A DNA stretch of 64,000 nt, from contig JAXEWB010000011.1 in the NCBI GenBank assembly GCA_034114085.1, positions 62,001-126,000 on the forward strand, read 5' to 3'. Made by a program: the position numbers and the translations under genes. The notes beneath the pieces were generated by a model. That model did no database searches. It was not told where the DNA came from and saw only the letters and a list, made by a program, of their open reading frames with translations. Below are positions 43,358-51,925 of the stretch, one piece after another. This DNA comes from Spiro-02 sp034114085 (GTDB lineage: Bacteria > Spirochaetota > Spirochaetia > Sphaerochaetales > Sphaerochaetaceae). Numbering within the stretch: position 1 is the first letter of the stretch; each line of letters starts with the position of its first letter.

Positions 43358-43578
43358 CGCAAAATACGAGCGTCAACGCAATCCCTTCCAGCGATACAGC
43401 GGCACGCCCACAACCGATACCAAGAGTCGTCCAAACACCCAAGCCGCACCTTCCCGCCGATAGGCTGACCAGCGATGGAAAGCATTACGACTTGGGGTAC
43501 GGAAGTTGGCAAGCGGACCGACACAACGATCGAGCGGCCGATCTGCGACGAATGTCTCAAATACCGAAAAATCCTTTT

Positions 43579-44679
43579 TCAATGCAAAAAAAACAGAACG
43601 AGGGCAAGAAGCAGGCAACCGAACACCGCCAACAAAGCAAAGGCGCCTCCCCGCCCCCGCTTTCTTCCTCCGTCCAGGGAGCCAGAACCACTATCCGAGG
43701 AACTCGCCTGTTCTTCGGAAGTTTTTGCAGGCGCGACCATAGGCATCGCCCGCAAGGGCTTCTGAGGCATAGACGTCACTTCAGTTTTCTCCAGGGCATC
43801 GGGAGTTCTGGAAATTGCGGATGGCGCAGCGGCGACGGAGACATTGGACGCGGCAACAGGAACGTCCTGTTTGGAGAAACGACCGGAAGCGAGAAACCGT
43901 TCTATCAAAGCCAATTTCTCATCGTCGGTCAAACCGACATTCTTTTCATTCAGCCGAGGTTGCTTGCGATAATCAATTTCCGGCTGGTCAAGCAACAACG
44001 CGACGATAGCGGCGTATTCATCGGCGGCACGTTCCAGCGCCACAGCGTTTTCGTAGGAAATCGTCTTCTTGCGTGTGAACGCATCCCGTTCTTTCCTCAA
44101 TTGGGCGCGTTTCGCATTATACTCGGCGCGCACATCTTCCGAAGCATCCTTCGGAGTCTTCGTGGCTTTGATCTCCGACAGCTTTTCATCCAACGCAGCA
44201 GATAACTCCGCATGCTCGACAATGGCATTGTCAGCCCCTTTCGCCGACTGTTTCGCATACCGTTGCAATTCAGCGAGAGAAAGCTTTTTCAGTTTTTTCT
44301 GGATGATGACATCCACCGTTTCCGTCTGGCATTCCGTATCTCCGCACGCATCCCCGGCTGGAGAATCCACTATTCCCTCCACCTCGCAAGCCGACGCCGC
44401 GACCTTTGCGCCATCGGTATTGTCCGCGACTATCGGGACAACCGGGACAGTGGGGGCGCTTGCTGAAGTCGGAACAACGGGAGCGACCTCTCCAATCACA
44501 GGCTTTTCAACTGTGGGAACATTGGCTTTAGAAGACGGTCCGGGAGCCACCGCGACTTTCTTGATCGTCGGTTTCTTCCTAGGCTTGCTTTCCCGCTTGT
44601 CCAGATGTGCCAACTCGGGTCGTGGCGGTTGTTTCTTGATGCGAACCACGGACCTCAATTTTACTTTTTTGTTGCTCAT
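43579..44679 (-). CDS. Tail-anchored basic/coiled protein of unknown function
   Basis: 366 residues, not recognised. Residues 1-42 are strongly basic (KKVKLRSVVRIKKQ, KRESKPRKKPTIKK), 45-95 are a Pro/Val/Ala low-complexity linker, and 125-260 are helical and charged with a likely coiled coil. A second low-complexity part (~285-335) leads to a single membrane helix (ALLAVFGCLLLALVLFFL) at the extreme C-terminus. No signal peptide: it should sit in the cytoplasm, hung from the inner membrane by its tail. GGAGG lies five bases before the ATG. Basic N-terminus could touch nucleic acid or anionic lipid. Confidence 0.7.
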   Translation of the reverse strand: MSNKKVKLRSVVRIKKQPPRPELAHLDKRESKPRKKPTIKKVAVAPGPSSKANVPTVEKPVIGEVAPVVPTSASAPTVPVVPIVADNTDGAKVAASACEVEGIVDSPAGDACGDTECQTETVDVIIQKKLKKLSLAELQRYAKQSAKGADNAIVEHAELSAALDEKLSEIKATKTPKDASEDVRAEYNAKRAQLRKERDAFTRKKTISYENAVALERAADEYAAIVALLLDQPEIDYRKQPRLNEKNVGLTDDEKLALIERFLASGRFSKQDVPVAASNVSVAAAPSAISRTPDALEKTEVTSMPQKPLRAMPMVAPAKTSEEQASSSDSGSGSLDGGRKRGRGGAFALLAVFGCLLLALVLFFLH

Positions 44680-44798
44680 ATTCACCTCCATGTACCGAAT
44701 CAACTACGCAGCGATACAGATTCCCGCAGACAGCCGATGGATAGGAACAACCATCGCCAATTGACCTGTGTCCTCAGAAAGCGTCTACTGTCACATGC

Positions 44799-44828
44799 AT
44801 TATTCCATCGCTGGAAAAAAGTTGTCAA
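44799..44828 (-). promoter_or_regulatory. Promoter of the tail-anchored protein gene
   Basis: Minus strand consensus TTGACA, 18-base spacer and AATAAT, about 120 bases before the start. Confidence 0.45.
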
Positions 44829-45178
44829 TGGCAAACACGATCAATAACCATTTTTCAACGGTCATTGGCATCTTTTTTTACCATCATGGACAATCGCGAA
44901 ACCGAATATATTTCCATAAGGAATTATTTTCCTTGTGCAATCGTGGTCATTTGTGATTGCCTGGAGCGACCGACGACACGGCAATACGGGCAAAGTACGG
45001 CGAGTCCCCGCGAAAAGCAAACAATCTTCGACTACGTCATCCGTGAAGAACTGTATCCGTGTACTGTTCTCCCGATGCTTTGCCGGAGGGGGTTTTGTCA
45101 AGCAGATTTGTGTGTGGCAACACACTCCAGAGAAGGAAGATGCCGGCGGATAGTACAACCGGCGATCCGGCCGGCTGA
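44829..45178. other. Gene-free stretch before the riboswitch
   Basis: Frames are open on both strands but show no domain, signal or ribosome-binding site. I see no gene here. Confidence 0.5.
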
Positions 45179-45187
45179 TGCTATAGT
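45179..45187 (+). promoter_or_regulatory. Extended -10 promoter of the btu operon
   Basis: TGCTATAGT, an extended -10 element with no clear -35, about 65 bases before the riboswitch core. Confidence 0.35.
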
Positions 45188-45252
45188 ATTGGGCGTATTG
45201 ATTGAATAGGCAGGCTTGACAGGAGGGATGAGGGCCTTTAGAGTAACACCAT

Positions 45253-45467
45253 GCACGTTCGGTATGCGTCGTAGACGCGAAAGGGAAATGGGTGAAAATC
45301 CCATGCGGTCCCGCCACTGTGAGGTCAGGGCGTATATATGCCCTATGCCACGGAGAATGATAGTGCCGTCGCACTCAAGCAAACGGTACGGCCACTGGAG
45401 CTTCTGCCAGCTTTGGGAAGGCTTCTTTCTCCAACGACGCCAAGCCAGGAGACCTGCCTGATCGTGC
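45253..45467 (+). ncRNA. Cobalamin (AdoCbl) riboswitch
   Basis: Carries the conserved elements in order: GGGAAATGGGTGAAAATCCC, GCGGTCCCGCCACTGTGA, GCCACTGG and the B12 box AAGCCAGGAGACCTGCC. P1 can form from GCACG (45253-45257) and CGTGC (45463-45467). It ends about 90 bases before the first btu gene and should shut down the operon when cobalamin is abundant. Confidence 0.96.
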
Positions 45468-45560
45468 GCCTCAGTCCGTATAGACACAACGGGATCCACG
45501 GCGTATGGATCTGGAGCGAAAAAATCGTTCCGACGGAGGTTTCTTCCAGGAGGCGCAGGT

Positions 45561-46523
45561 ATGAAAGGCCCTTCGTCACTACTACGCAGAATCTTATTGG
45601 CGGGAATTATATTATTGCTCATAGTCGTGGCTCCTTTGTGCGCGCTGGCAATCAGGGAAACGTATCAGGCAACGCAAGCGGTACAACAGAAACATGACAT
45701 CGTCTATATCGACAGTACCGGCATGACCATCGGCTTGCCGAACGTCCCCCGGAGAATCGTCAGCATGGGACCGAACGTCACTGAGACGATGTTCGCCCTT
45801 GGAGCGGGGAACCTGCTGGTAGGCAGAACTGACTATTGCGACTACCCGCAGGAGGCGCTTGCGGTTGACAGCGTCGGAACGCTTTGGCAGCCATCCATCG
45901 AAAAAATCCTCGCCTTGGAACCGGATCTGATTATCGCCAGCTCCTTGGCAAACGACGATGTCCTCCAGACGCTACGGAAAACAGGCATTCCATTGGCGAC
46001 AATCAATAAACAATCCTCTGTAGCGGGAACCATGGAGATGATCAAGGACATCGGTCTGCTTTGCGGAAAAGAGGCTGAAAGCCTAGAGCTGGTCGCCGGC
46101 CTGTCCCGCCGCATAAAAGCCGTCGAGCAAAAAGTCGAAGGGCTGGCTCGGCCCACCTGCTACTATGTGATTGATTTCGGACAGTTCGATTCTACCGCTA
46201 CAGGAGACACCTATATCGATGAAATGATTTCCATAGCAGGAGGGGACAACGTAGCGAAGGATGGGCGTTACTGGACTTACAGCAAAGAGCTGCTGGCGGA
46301 AAAAAATCCACAAATCATCATCCTGACATCACACTGGGGTTCTGATTTTGAAAGTACAAAGCAGCTGTTCTGTTCAAGTAGCGTCTACAAGGATCTTTCC
46401 GCTGTCAAGACGGACAGTATCTACCCCATCGATAACAACGCAGTGGACAGACAAGGGCCCCGAACGGCGCAGGCGATAGAAGATTTTGCAAGAATTTTTC
46501 ATCCCCAGGCTATGGCGGAATAG
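45561..46523 (+). CDS. btuF: Cobalamin/corrinoid ABC binding protein (BtuF-like)
   Basis: 320 residues. An N-terminal hydrophobic segment (~9-30, with a Cys at APLC that could be lipidated) exports a bi-lobed family-8 binding protein with VPRRIVSMGPNVTETMFALGAG and EKILALEPDLII, typical of BtuF/FhuD. The B12 riboswitch in the leader fixes the ligand as a corrinoid. AGGAGG lies seven bases before the ATG. Followed by the permease gene after one base. Confidence 0.93.
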   Translation: MKGPSSLLRRILLAGIILLLIVVAPLCALAIRETYQATQAVQQKHDIVYIDSTGMTIGLPNVPRRIVSMGPNVTETMFALGAGNLLVGRTDYCDYPQEALAVDSVGTLWQPSIEKILALEPDLIIASSLANDDVLQTLRKTGIPLATINKQSSVAGTMEMIKDIGLLCGKEAESLELVAGLSRRIKAVEQKVEGLARPTCYYVIDFGQFDSTATGDTYIDEMISIAGGDNVAKDGRYWTYSKELLAEKNPQIIILTSHWGSDFESTKQLFCSSSVYKDLSAVKTDSIYPIDNNAVDRQGPRTAQAIEDFARIFHPQAMAE

Positions 46524-46524
46524 T

Positions 46525-47583
46525 ATGGACGATTCAATGAGAACTCGGCAGAGTCGACAAGCACGCCTGCTCTTTTTCTCGGCTGTGGTAATGATCGTCC
46601 TGCTGGCGTCGCTCGCAATCATGATGGGTCCAGCGAATATCAGCCCGCGCCAGACGATATCGATAATCCATGAAGGGATCTGGGGAAAGCGAGCGGCTTC
46701 CGAAAATACGTATTCCCAAGCCCAATTCTACATTGTCTGGAACCTTCGGCTTCCGCGGATACTCAGCGCATTGGTCGCGGGGGCGGTACTGGCGGCCAGC
46801 GGTGTAGTCTTTCAATCTGTGTTCCGAAATCCCATGGCGGATCCTTATGTGCTTGGTATTTCCTCAGGAGCGTCGTTCGGAGTGGCCTTGGCGTTACTCG
46901 CCGGGATGATGCCGACATGGGCCGGTTCCTGGGGCTTGCCCGCAAGCGCATGGATGGGGGCAATGACGACGGCATTCCTGATATTTTCTATTTCGGGTCG
47001 CAGCGGATGGTCCAGAACCACTCTATTGCTCACGGGAGTCGCATTGAACTATCTGCTGTCGGCGTTGATGACCCTACTCATGTTCCTGAATCATGAACAG
47101 CTCGACCAAGTATTGTTCTGGACTCTTGGTTCGTTTGGTTCCAGCGACTGGACGAAGCTGGGCGTGATGCTGATATCAGCCTTGCTGACTACCATTCCAC
47201 TGCTGCTGACACATCGGGAGCTTGACCTACTGTTGCTTGATGAAACGTCAGCCATCAGCTCAGGGCTGTCAATCCGGTTCTGGAGGTTCACCCTACTAGT
47301 GATAGCCACGGCCGCGGTCGCTTCAATCGTGGCATTCTGCGGAGTCATCGGCTTCATAGGGCTCATGGCACCCCATCTTGTACGGATGATAGTCGGACCG
47401 AAACACAGGCGACTGCTCCCCTGCTCCATGATTGTCGGCGCTCTGTTGATGCTACTGGCAGATACGCTATCCCGTACGGTCATGGGGACCACGGAACTAC
47501 CCGTAGGAGTCGTCACATCGATCGCCGGCGCCCCATTGTTCATCATCCTATTGAAAAATAGTCTCAGAAGGAAACGGCAATGA
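46525..47583 (+). CDS. btuC: Cobalamin ABC permease (BtuC-like)
   Basis: 352 residues with about ten membrane helices (FecCD family). Family stretches RLPRILSALVAGAVLAASGVVFQ, NPMADPYVLGISSGASFG and GVIGFIGLMAPHLVRMIVGP are present, the last being the ATPase-coupling region. The start is the ATG one base after the btuF stop; an in-frame ATG four codons on is an alternative. Overlaps btuD by four bases. Confidence 0.95.
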   Translation: MDDSMRTRQSRQARLLFFSAVVMIVLLASLAIMMGPANISPRQTISIIHEGIWGKRAASENTYSQAQFYIVWNLRLPRILSALVAGAVLAASGVVFQSVFRNPMADPYVLGISSGASFGVALALLAGMMPTWAGSWGLPASAWMGAMTTAFLIFSISGRSGWSRTTLLLTGVALNYLLSALMTLLMFLNHEQLDQVLFWTLGSFGSSDWTKLGVMLISALLTTIPLLLTHRELDLLLLDETSAISSGLSIRFWRFTLLVIATAAVASIVAFCGVIGFIGLMAPHLVRMIVGPKHRRLLPCSMIVGALLMLLADTLSRTVMGTTELPVGVVTSIAGAPLFIILLKNSLRRKRQ

Positions 47584-48371
47584 GCGAAATAATTTCTCCG
47601 GACATCCGTTTCAGCCATCTTACAGGGGGGTACGGACAGCATCTTCTGTTCAATGATGTGACGGTTGAGATTCCTGCAAGTAGGTTCACTTCGATTATCG
47701 GGCCGAACGGGGCGGGAAAGAGCACGTTGCTCAAATATCTGGTACGAGTACTCCCCCCGCTCCCTAAAACCGTCTATGTCGGGAACCTGGATATCGCGGA
47801 GCTTCGGCAGCGGTTGATTGCGCAACAAGTGGCGATGGTCGCCCAAAAAGGAACGACTGACTACGATTTCACCGTATTCGACTGTGTGGCGATGGGCCGG
47901 TACGCTCATTTAAAAAGGTTCACTCCGTTGGACAAAACAGATATCATGGTCATAGAACATGCCCTGGAAGTCACAGGAACCGCTTCTATGCGCGACAAGC
48001 TGATCACAGAGCTTTCGGGGGGGGAGGCACAGAGAGTGTTGCTGGCCAGGGCGTTGTCGCAGGAAACACGAGTATTGGCTCTGGATGAGCCGATCAACCA
48101 TCTCGACCCGTTCCACCAGCGGGATATCATGCGTCTACTTCGTACTTTGGTCGATGTACAAAAACTGACCGTCATCTGCGTACTTCATGCGTTGGACGTA
48201 GTACAAGTATTCAGCGACCATGTAGTGCTGATGGATGAGGGACGTATCGTCGCGACGGGAGATCCTTCCGAGGTACTGACGCAACAACGGATTGAGGATG
48301 TCTATCAGATAGAAACGCATGAGGTGTTCGATCCTGCTTCAAGAAGGACATTGCTGATTCCTTCTTGGTAA
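47580..48371 (+). CDS. btuD: Cobalamin ABC ATPase (BtuD-like)
   Basis: 263 residues. Walker A GPNGAGKST, signature LSGGEAQ, Walker B VLALDEP and switch His in CVLHALD are intact. The helical region has the FecE/BtuD-type VAMGRYAHLKRF. It starts in an ATGA overlap with the permease gene and ends the B12 operon. Confidence 0.95.
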   Translation: MSEIISPDIRFSHLTGGYGQHLLFNDVTVEIPASRFTSIIGPNGAGKSTLLKYLVRVLPPLPKTVYVGNLDIAELRQRLIAQQVAMVAQKGTTDYDFTVFDCVAMGRYAHLKRFTPLDKTDIMVIEHALEVTGTASMRDKLITELSGGEAQRVLLARALSQETRVLALDEPINHLDPFHQRDIMRLLRTLVDVQKLTVICVLHALDVVQVFSDHVVLMDEGRIVATGDPSEVLTQQRIEDVYQIETHEVFDPASRRTLLIPSW

Positions 48372-48718
48372 GCCGTCCAGCAAGGTTTCTGTTTCGCCGT
48401 TTTCAAATATGTACCGCCGTTTTCAGCCGTATGCTATCTCTTTCCACCAGATCATGTCAGTTCCTACCATCTTCCATTGTTTCAGATATCGCCCACATCG
48501 CCCAGGTTATCCATGTCGATGACATCGCTGACATGGATTCTTTGGCTATCCTTTTTTCATGCATAGCCTTGCCATCGACACAACACAGCCAACGCCGCAA
48601 ACACAACACGTCAAAGCCATTTCTATTGAACGACAATGGCGATGTAATGCGGGCACAAACGCAATGGAGGCCAATATCCCCTTGTACATGGCGGAATCGA
48701 TGGAACAAAATATTCTTT
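48372..48718. other. Gene-free spacer after btuD
   Basis: About 350 bases with no recognisable gene, promoter or repeat. Confidence 0.5.
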
Positions 48719-48997
48719 TTAGTCTCTTGTACCGGTCTTTTTGATGATATGATACCCGAACTGCGTCCTGACCGGTGCGCTGATGGCACCATAGGAAAGT
48801 TTTTGCGTCGCACGTTCAAACTCCGGAACCATCTTTCCAGGGCCGAACCATCCTAGGTCGCCCCCCTGATTCTTGCTGGGACAGGTCGAATACTGCCTCG
48901 CCAACGCGGCGAAATTCGCCCCACCCTTTATTTTCTGATATATTTGTTCAGCCAATGCCCTGTCCTTGACCAGAATATGGCTCGCTCTCCATTCCAT
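48719..48997 (-). CDS. ppiC: Parvulin-type peptidyl-prolyl isomerase
   Basis: A 92-residue stand-alone parvulin domain like E. coli PpiC, catalysing Xaa-Pro isomerisation in the cytoplasm. SHILVK, QYSTCPS, GGDLGWFGPGKMVPEFE and the terminal FGYHIIKK cover the active site (His, Cys, Met/Phe, His). The start is the ATG with AGGAG seven bases upstream. It is monocistronic, with a repeat region behind its promoter. Confidence 0.95.
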   Translation of the reverse strand: MEWRASHILVKDRALAEQIYQKIKGGANFAALARQYSTCPSKNQGGDLGWFGPGKMVPEFERATQKLSYGAISAPVRTQFGYHIIKKTGTRD

Positions 48998-49142
48998 ATA
49001 CTTGCTCCTCATGATAGATGTTCTTCGTTTATTTTACAAAATGTCCCGTCAGATGGGAATAGGAAATCCATACGTATCAACGTATCAGACAAATCTACCA
49101 GCGAAAGGCGATGAACATCCAGTTCGGCATAGGAATCCCGGA

Positions 49143-49393
49143 AGCACTTCGGTACGGCCTTGCGAAGGCCGACACAGCAACCGGCCCATGCGGGGACCAC
49201 CTGCGAAGGAGAATGGGCCGGAAGCAAGAAGGACCAGCAAGGACAGTACTTCGGTACGGCCTTGCGAAGGCCGACACAGCAACCGGTCCATGCGGGGACC
49301 ACCTGCGAAGGAGAATGGGCCGGGGGCAAGAAGGACCAGCAAGGACAGTACTTCGGTACGGCCTTGCGAAGGCCGACACAGCAACCGGTCCAT
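49143..49393. repeat. 102-bp direct repeat, 2.4 units
   Basis: Units start CTTCGGTACGG at 49147, 49249 and 49351; the first two are complete and nearly identical, the third stops after about 43 bases. Each contains the perfect hairpin GGCCTT-GCG-AAGGCC. Since 102 is divisible by three, several frames on both strands stay open through it, but none has a recognisable start or domain. Confidence 0.9.
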
Positions 49394-49460
49394 TCTCCGA
49401 GCAGGCGTTGACCCACGGAGGGAATAAACGTACACTCTGCAAAAGGGAGCATCACTGGAA

Positions 49461-50132
49461 GTGAAGAAACGGGCACGATTCCTGCATGGCATCTACCGAA
49501 CCATCATACGTCTCATCTTGCAATTGAACTATGATTTCCAAGTATGGCAGGAAACGGAGCTTCCACCGGGGCCGAAGCTTTATTGCTCAAATCATTTTTC
49601 TTCAAGTGATGCAAATTTCGTCACGACATTGATGCCGGAGCCGTTGCATATGGTCATAGGACCAGGCTTCGGGATTCCCATCGTAAAAAATTTCCTGCAT
49701 TGGACCGAGCAGATTCCGGCTTTGACCTCAGAAAACAAACATGCGGTGGTCGATACCGCGGTGGAGCATCTCAAGCAAGGCGACAGCGTCTATATTTTCC
49801 CAGAAGGGAGGCTGAATACCATCGAACAACTTGATGTTTTTCGCGCGGGACTGGCGAGAATATACCTAAAGAACCCGGTTCCCATCATTCCAATCGGACT
49901 TATCGCCCCAAAAAGGAGAGTACGAAGGAAACAGTCACAAGTCGCGGGACGAGAAATGACGGTGGTATCGAAGAACTACTATGCAAATATCGGAAGACCG
50001 ATGGAATTCCCCGAGGCGCTGGAAATTGCGAAGACGGATTCAAAACGGGCAGAAGAAATGATTATGGAAGCAGTCAAGAGCGAGGTCTCCCGACTGATCG
50101 ATGATATCAAGACCAACAAGTTCTGGAGTTGA
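49461..50132 (+). CDS. PlsC-family 1-acyl-glycerol-3-phosphate acyltransferase
   Basis: 223 residues. The acyltransferase motifs are NHFSSSD (NHx4D; H45, D50) and FPEGR (113-117), with PIIPIGL as the third. It adds an acyl chain to lysophosphatidate or a related glycerolipid at the membrane. The start is a GTG, with GGGAG 11 bases upstream; no ATG is available near. The 102-bp repeats end about 70 bases upstream. It overlaps or abuts a membrane-protein gene, whose ribosome-binding site is inside its 3' end. Confidence 0.88.
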   Translation: MKKRARFLHGIYRTIIRLILQLNYDFQVWQETELPPGPKLYCSNHFSSSDANFVTTLMPEPLHMVIGPGFGIPIVKNFLHWTEQIPALTSENKHAVVDTAVEHLKQGDSVYIFPEGRLNTIEQLDVFRAGLARIYLKNPVPIIPIGLIAPKRRVRRKQSQVAGREMTVVSKNYYANIGRPMEFPEALEIAKTDSKRAEEMIMEAVKSEVSRLIDDIKTNKFWS

Positions 50133-50134
50133 AC

Positions 50135-51028
50135 ATGGATATGGATACAGAGAAAAAACTACAGACGGAAGAAGAACGGAACGAGGCTCAAGAACAGAAG
50201 CTCAAGAACCTGTTCGAGGATTTCAAAGAGCATGTGATTGATATTTCGGAACATGCGGATCAAGTGCATAGGGTGGATTTTTCCGCGAAACTGAAAAACG
50301 GAACCGCTTTTTCATTCAACTTCAACAGCGATCAGTGGATGCGCAAGGTTTCGCCAGAAACGAAACGGGTATCCAGCCGCTATGCTCCGGCAGCTCCTTT
50401 CAACGCTATCGTTGATATCGTTGGCGCGTTGACAGCCATCGCGCTGATGATCATGGTCGCCATCAACATCAACAAACTACCGACATTCGGTGTGGCCGGA
50501 GTCCTTTCCGTATTTGTGTTCACACTCTACATCTGCTATTTCGTGGTTGCGGCCATCTTCCATCTTTTCCCAGAGGAAAGCCAAGTCCGTTCAGTATTCC
50601 TTCATCTGACTTCCGCATTCAAAATCATTACGTTGCTTCTTGGCAACATGCTTGGAGCGATTCTGCTGGAGGGCATCCCCTATTCGTTCATAGCGATTTT
50701 CGTATCAATCTTCATCGCCGCGTTGGCGCTGTTCATGCTTTCATTCGGCACGCGAGGGGGAAGCCGGGCGTCGCTTTTCTTCTCCGCGGCACTGCCGTTC
50801 CTGTTGTTCATCATCTACCCGAACATCCCGCTGCAATATGGGACGACGTTGCTCCCCTTCCTGATTCCAGAGACGATCATGTTGGGACTGTGGAGCTTCC
50901 TACCGCTTATCCTTCCATCGAAAATCAGCGGCAAGGTGGCGCTGGGACGGACGAACAATATCTTCCCGATCATGGGGATGGGATGTTTGTTCTTCTTGCT
51001 GGATGCGATACTGAAACTAGGATTATAA
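50135..51028 (+). CDS. Multi-pass membrane protein, possibly divergent hemolysin III family
   Basis: 297 residues. The first ~85 are charged and partly coiled, then about seven membrane helices. FNAIVDIVGALTAIALMIM, VVAAIFHLFPEESQVR and LTSAFKIITLLLGNMLGAIL recall the HlyIII/AdipoR layout, but its His/Asp metal ligands are only partly conserved, so this is a weak suggestion. The start is the ATG at 50135 (GGAG six bases upstream). Probably one operon with plsC, hinting at lipid metabolism. Confidence 0.6.
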   Translation: MDMDTEKKLQTEEERNEAQEQKLKNLFEDFKEHVIDISEHADQVHRVDFSAKLKNGTAFSFNFNSDQWMRKVSPETKRVSSRYAPAAPFNAIVDIVGALTAIALMIMVAININKLPTFGVAGVLSVFVFTLYICYFVVAAIFHLFPEESQVRSVFLHLTSAFKIITLLLGNMLGAILLEGIPYSFIAIFVSIFIAALALFMLSFGTRGGSRASLFFSAALPFLLFIIYPNIPLQYGTTLLPFLIPETIMLGLWSFLPLILPSKISGKVALGRTNNIFPIMGMGCLFFLLDAILKLGL

Positions 51029-51060
51029 TGAATCCCTGAAACTAAGAGGAGAGAGTGTCA

Positions 51061-51108
51061 ATGAAACGTTGCATTGCGATAGCCGGAATAGCATCAATGA
51101 CAATATGA
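51061..51108 (+). CDS. Putative 15-residue leader peptide of an attenuator
   Basis: ATG AAA CGT ... TGA encodes MKRCIAIAGIASMTI. AGGAGAG lies seven bases before the ATG, as good a ribosome-binding site as that of the gene behind. The stop is 16 bases before the acetyltransferase start. Short translated leaders of this type control cat, erm and related resistance genes. Confidence 0.55.
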   Translation: MKRCIAIAGIASMTI

Positions 51109-51138
51109 ACTAGGAGGACCTACAATGGCTATTCCGGC
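51082..51138 (+). promoter_or_regulatory. Attenuator hairpin over the acetyltransferase start
   Basis: GCCGGAATAGC (51082-51092, inside the leader peptide) is perfectly complementary to GCTATTCCGGC (51128-51138, codons 2-5 of the gene). The AGGAGG and ATG lie in the 35-base loop. A competing hairpin, CATT..GAT/ATCAATG (about 51072-51099), would use the same left arm, so leader translation could switch between the two. Confidence 0.55.
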
Positions 51139-51799
51139 GGAAAAAATATATCCCCGTACAGGTGACACGCAGACCGTTTATCTACAGGCTGTAGTCAAGA
51201 ATCCCAACGTTTCAATCGGTGCCTACACGATGTACAACGATTTCGTGCATGACCCTGTTGATTTTGAAACAAACAATGTGCTCTATCATTACCCCATCAA
51301 CAAAGACAGGTTGATCGTGGGTAAGTTCTGTTCCATCGCCTGCGGAGCGAAATTCATCTTCACCAGTGCGAACCATACGCTGAAATCCTTGTCGACCTAC
51401 CCTTTTCCCCTGTTCTTCGAAGAATGGGAATCGCCCGTTTCGGAAATCACGACGGCGTGGGACAACAAGGGGGACATCGTGATCGGCAACGACGTCTGGA
51501 TTGGATATGAGGCGGTCATCATGTCGGGCGTCCATATCGGAGATGGCGCGATCATCGGAACGAGAGCGGTCGTGACAAAGGATGTCGCCCCCTATACGAT
51601 TGTGGGCGGCGTTCCTGCGAAAACAATCCGAAAGCGTTTCGACCAAGAAACGATAACGAAGTTGGAGTCCCTCAGATGGTGGGATTTGCCACGTGACCAG
51701 ATCAAACGGCTGATACCGGCGATCCGAACAGGAAACGTGAACGCACTTGCCGAAGCGATGTCCCCGCCGCCCGATGCGATGCAGAAATACCATATCTGA
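51125..51799 (+). CDS. Hexapeptide-repeat acetyltransferase, Vat/CatB (xenobiotic) type
   Basis: 224 residues, left-handed beta-helix acetyltransferase. SIGAYTMYND opens the XAT pattern, the catalytic His is in TSANHTLKSL, and DIVIGNDVWIGYEAVIMSGVHIGDGAIIGTRAVVTKDVAPYTIVGGVPAK is the conserved core, followed by WWDLP as in Vat and CatB proteins. Such enzymes acetylate streptogramin A or chloramphenicol, but related ones have metabolic substrates. The leader peptide and hairpin in front suggest drug-inducible translation. A strong terminator follows. Confidence 0.88.
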   Translation: MAIPAEKIYPRTGDTQTVYLQAVVKNPNVSIGAYTMYNDFVHDPVDFETNNVLYHYPINKDRLIVGKFCSIACGAKFIFTSANHTLKSLSTYPFPLFFEEWESPVSEITTAWDNKGDIVIGNDVWIGYEAVIMSGVHIGDGAIIGTRAVVTKDVAPYTIVGGVPAKTIRKRFDQETITKLESLRWWDLPRDQIKRLIPAIRTGNVNALAEAMSPPPDAMQKYHI

Positions 51800-51810
51800 A
51801 CACAAAAACG

Positions 51811-51856
51811 GAAAACCGCCATGCGGTGAATGAACGTCTGCGTGGCGGTTTTTTCA
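51811..51856 (+). terminator. Terminator of the acetyltransferase gene
   Basis: AAAACCGCCATGC and GCGTGGCGGTTTT form a long stem followed by T residues. Confidence 0.85.
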
Positions 51857-51925
51857 TGTCCATCCATCATTGAAAGATTTTTCTCAACGATAGGCGCCAG
51901 ACAACCGAGGCAGGGATCTCTATCA

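Noticed and set aside
43373..43618. Short minus-strand frame between the tail-anchored gene and rnhA
   Set aside because: It would start at a TTG inside the neighbouring gene without a ribosome-binding site, and I recognise no domain. A real small gene cannot be excluded.
44862..45374. Minus-strand frame opposite the cobalamin riboswitch
   Set aside because: Antisense to a clear riboswitch and lacking any domain.
49085..49492. Open frames on both strands through the 102-bp repeats
   Set aside because: Repeat length divisible by three keeps all frames open; none has a start signal or recognisable domain.
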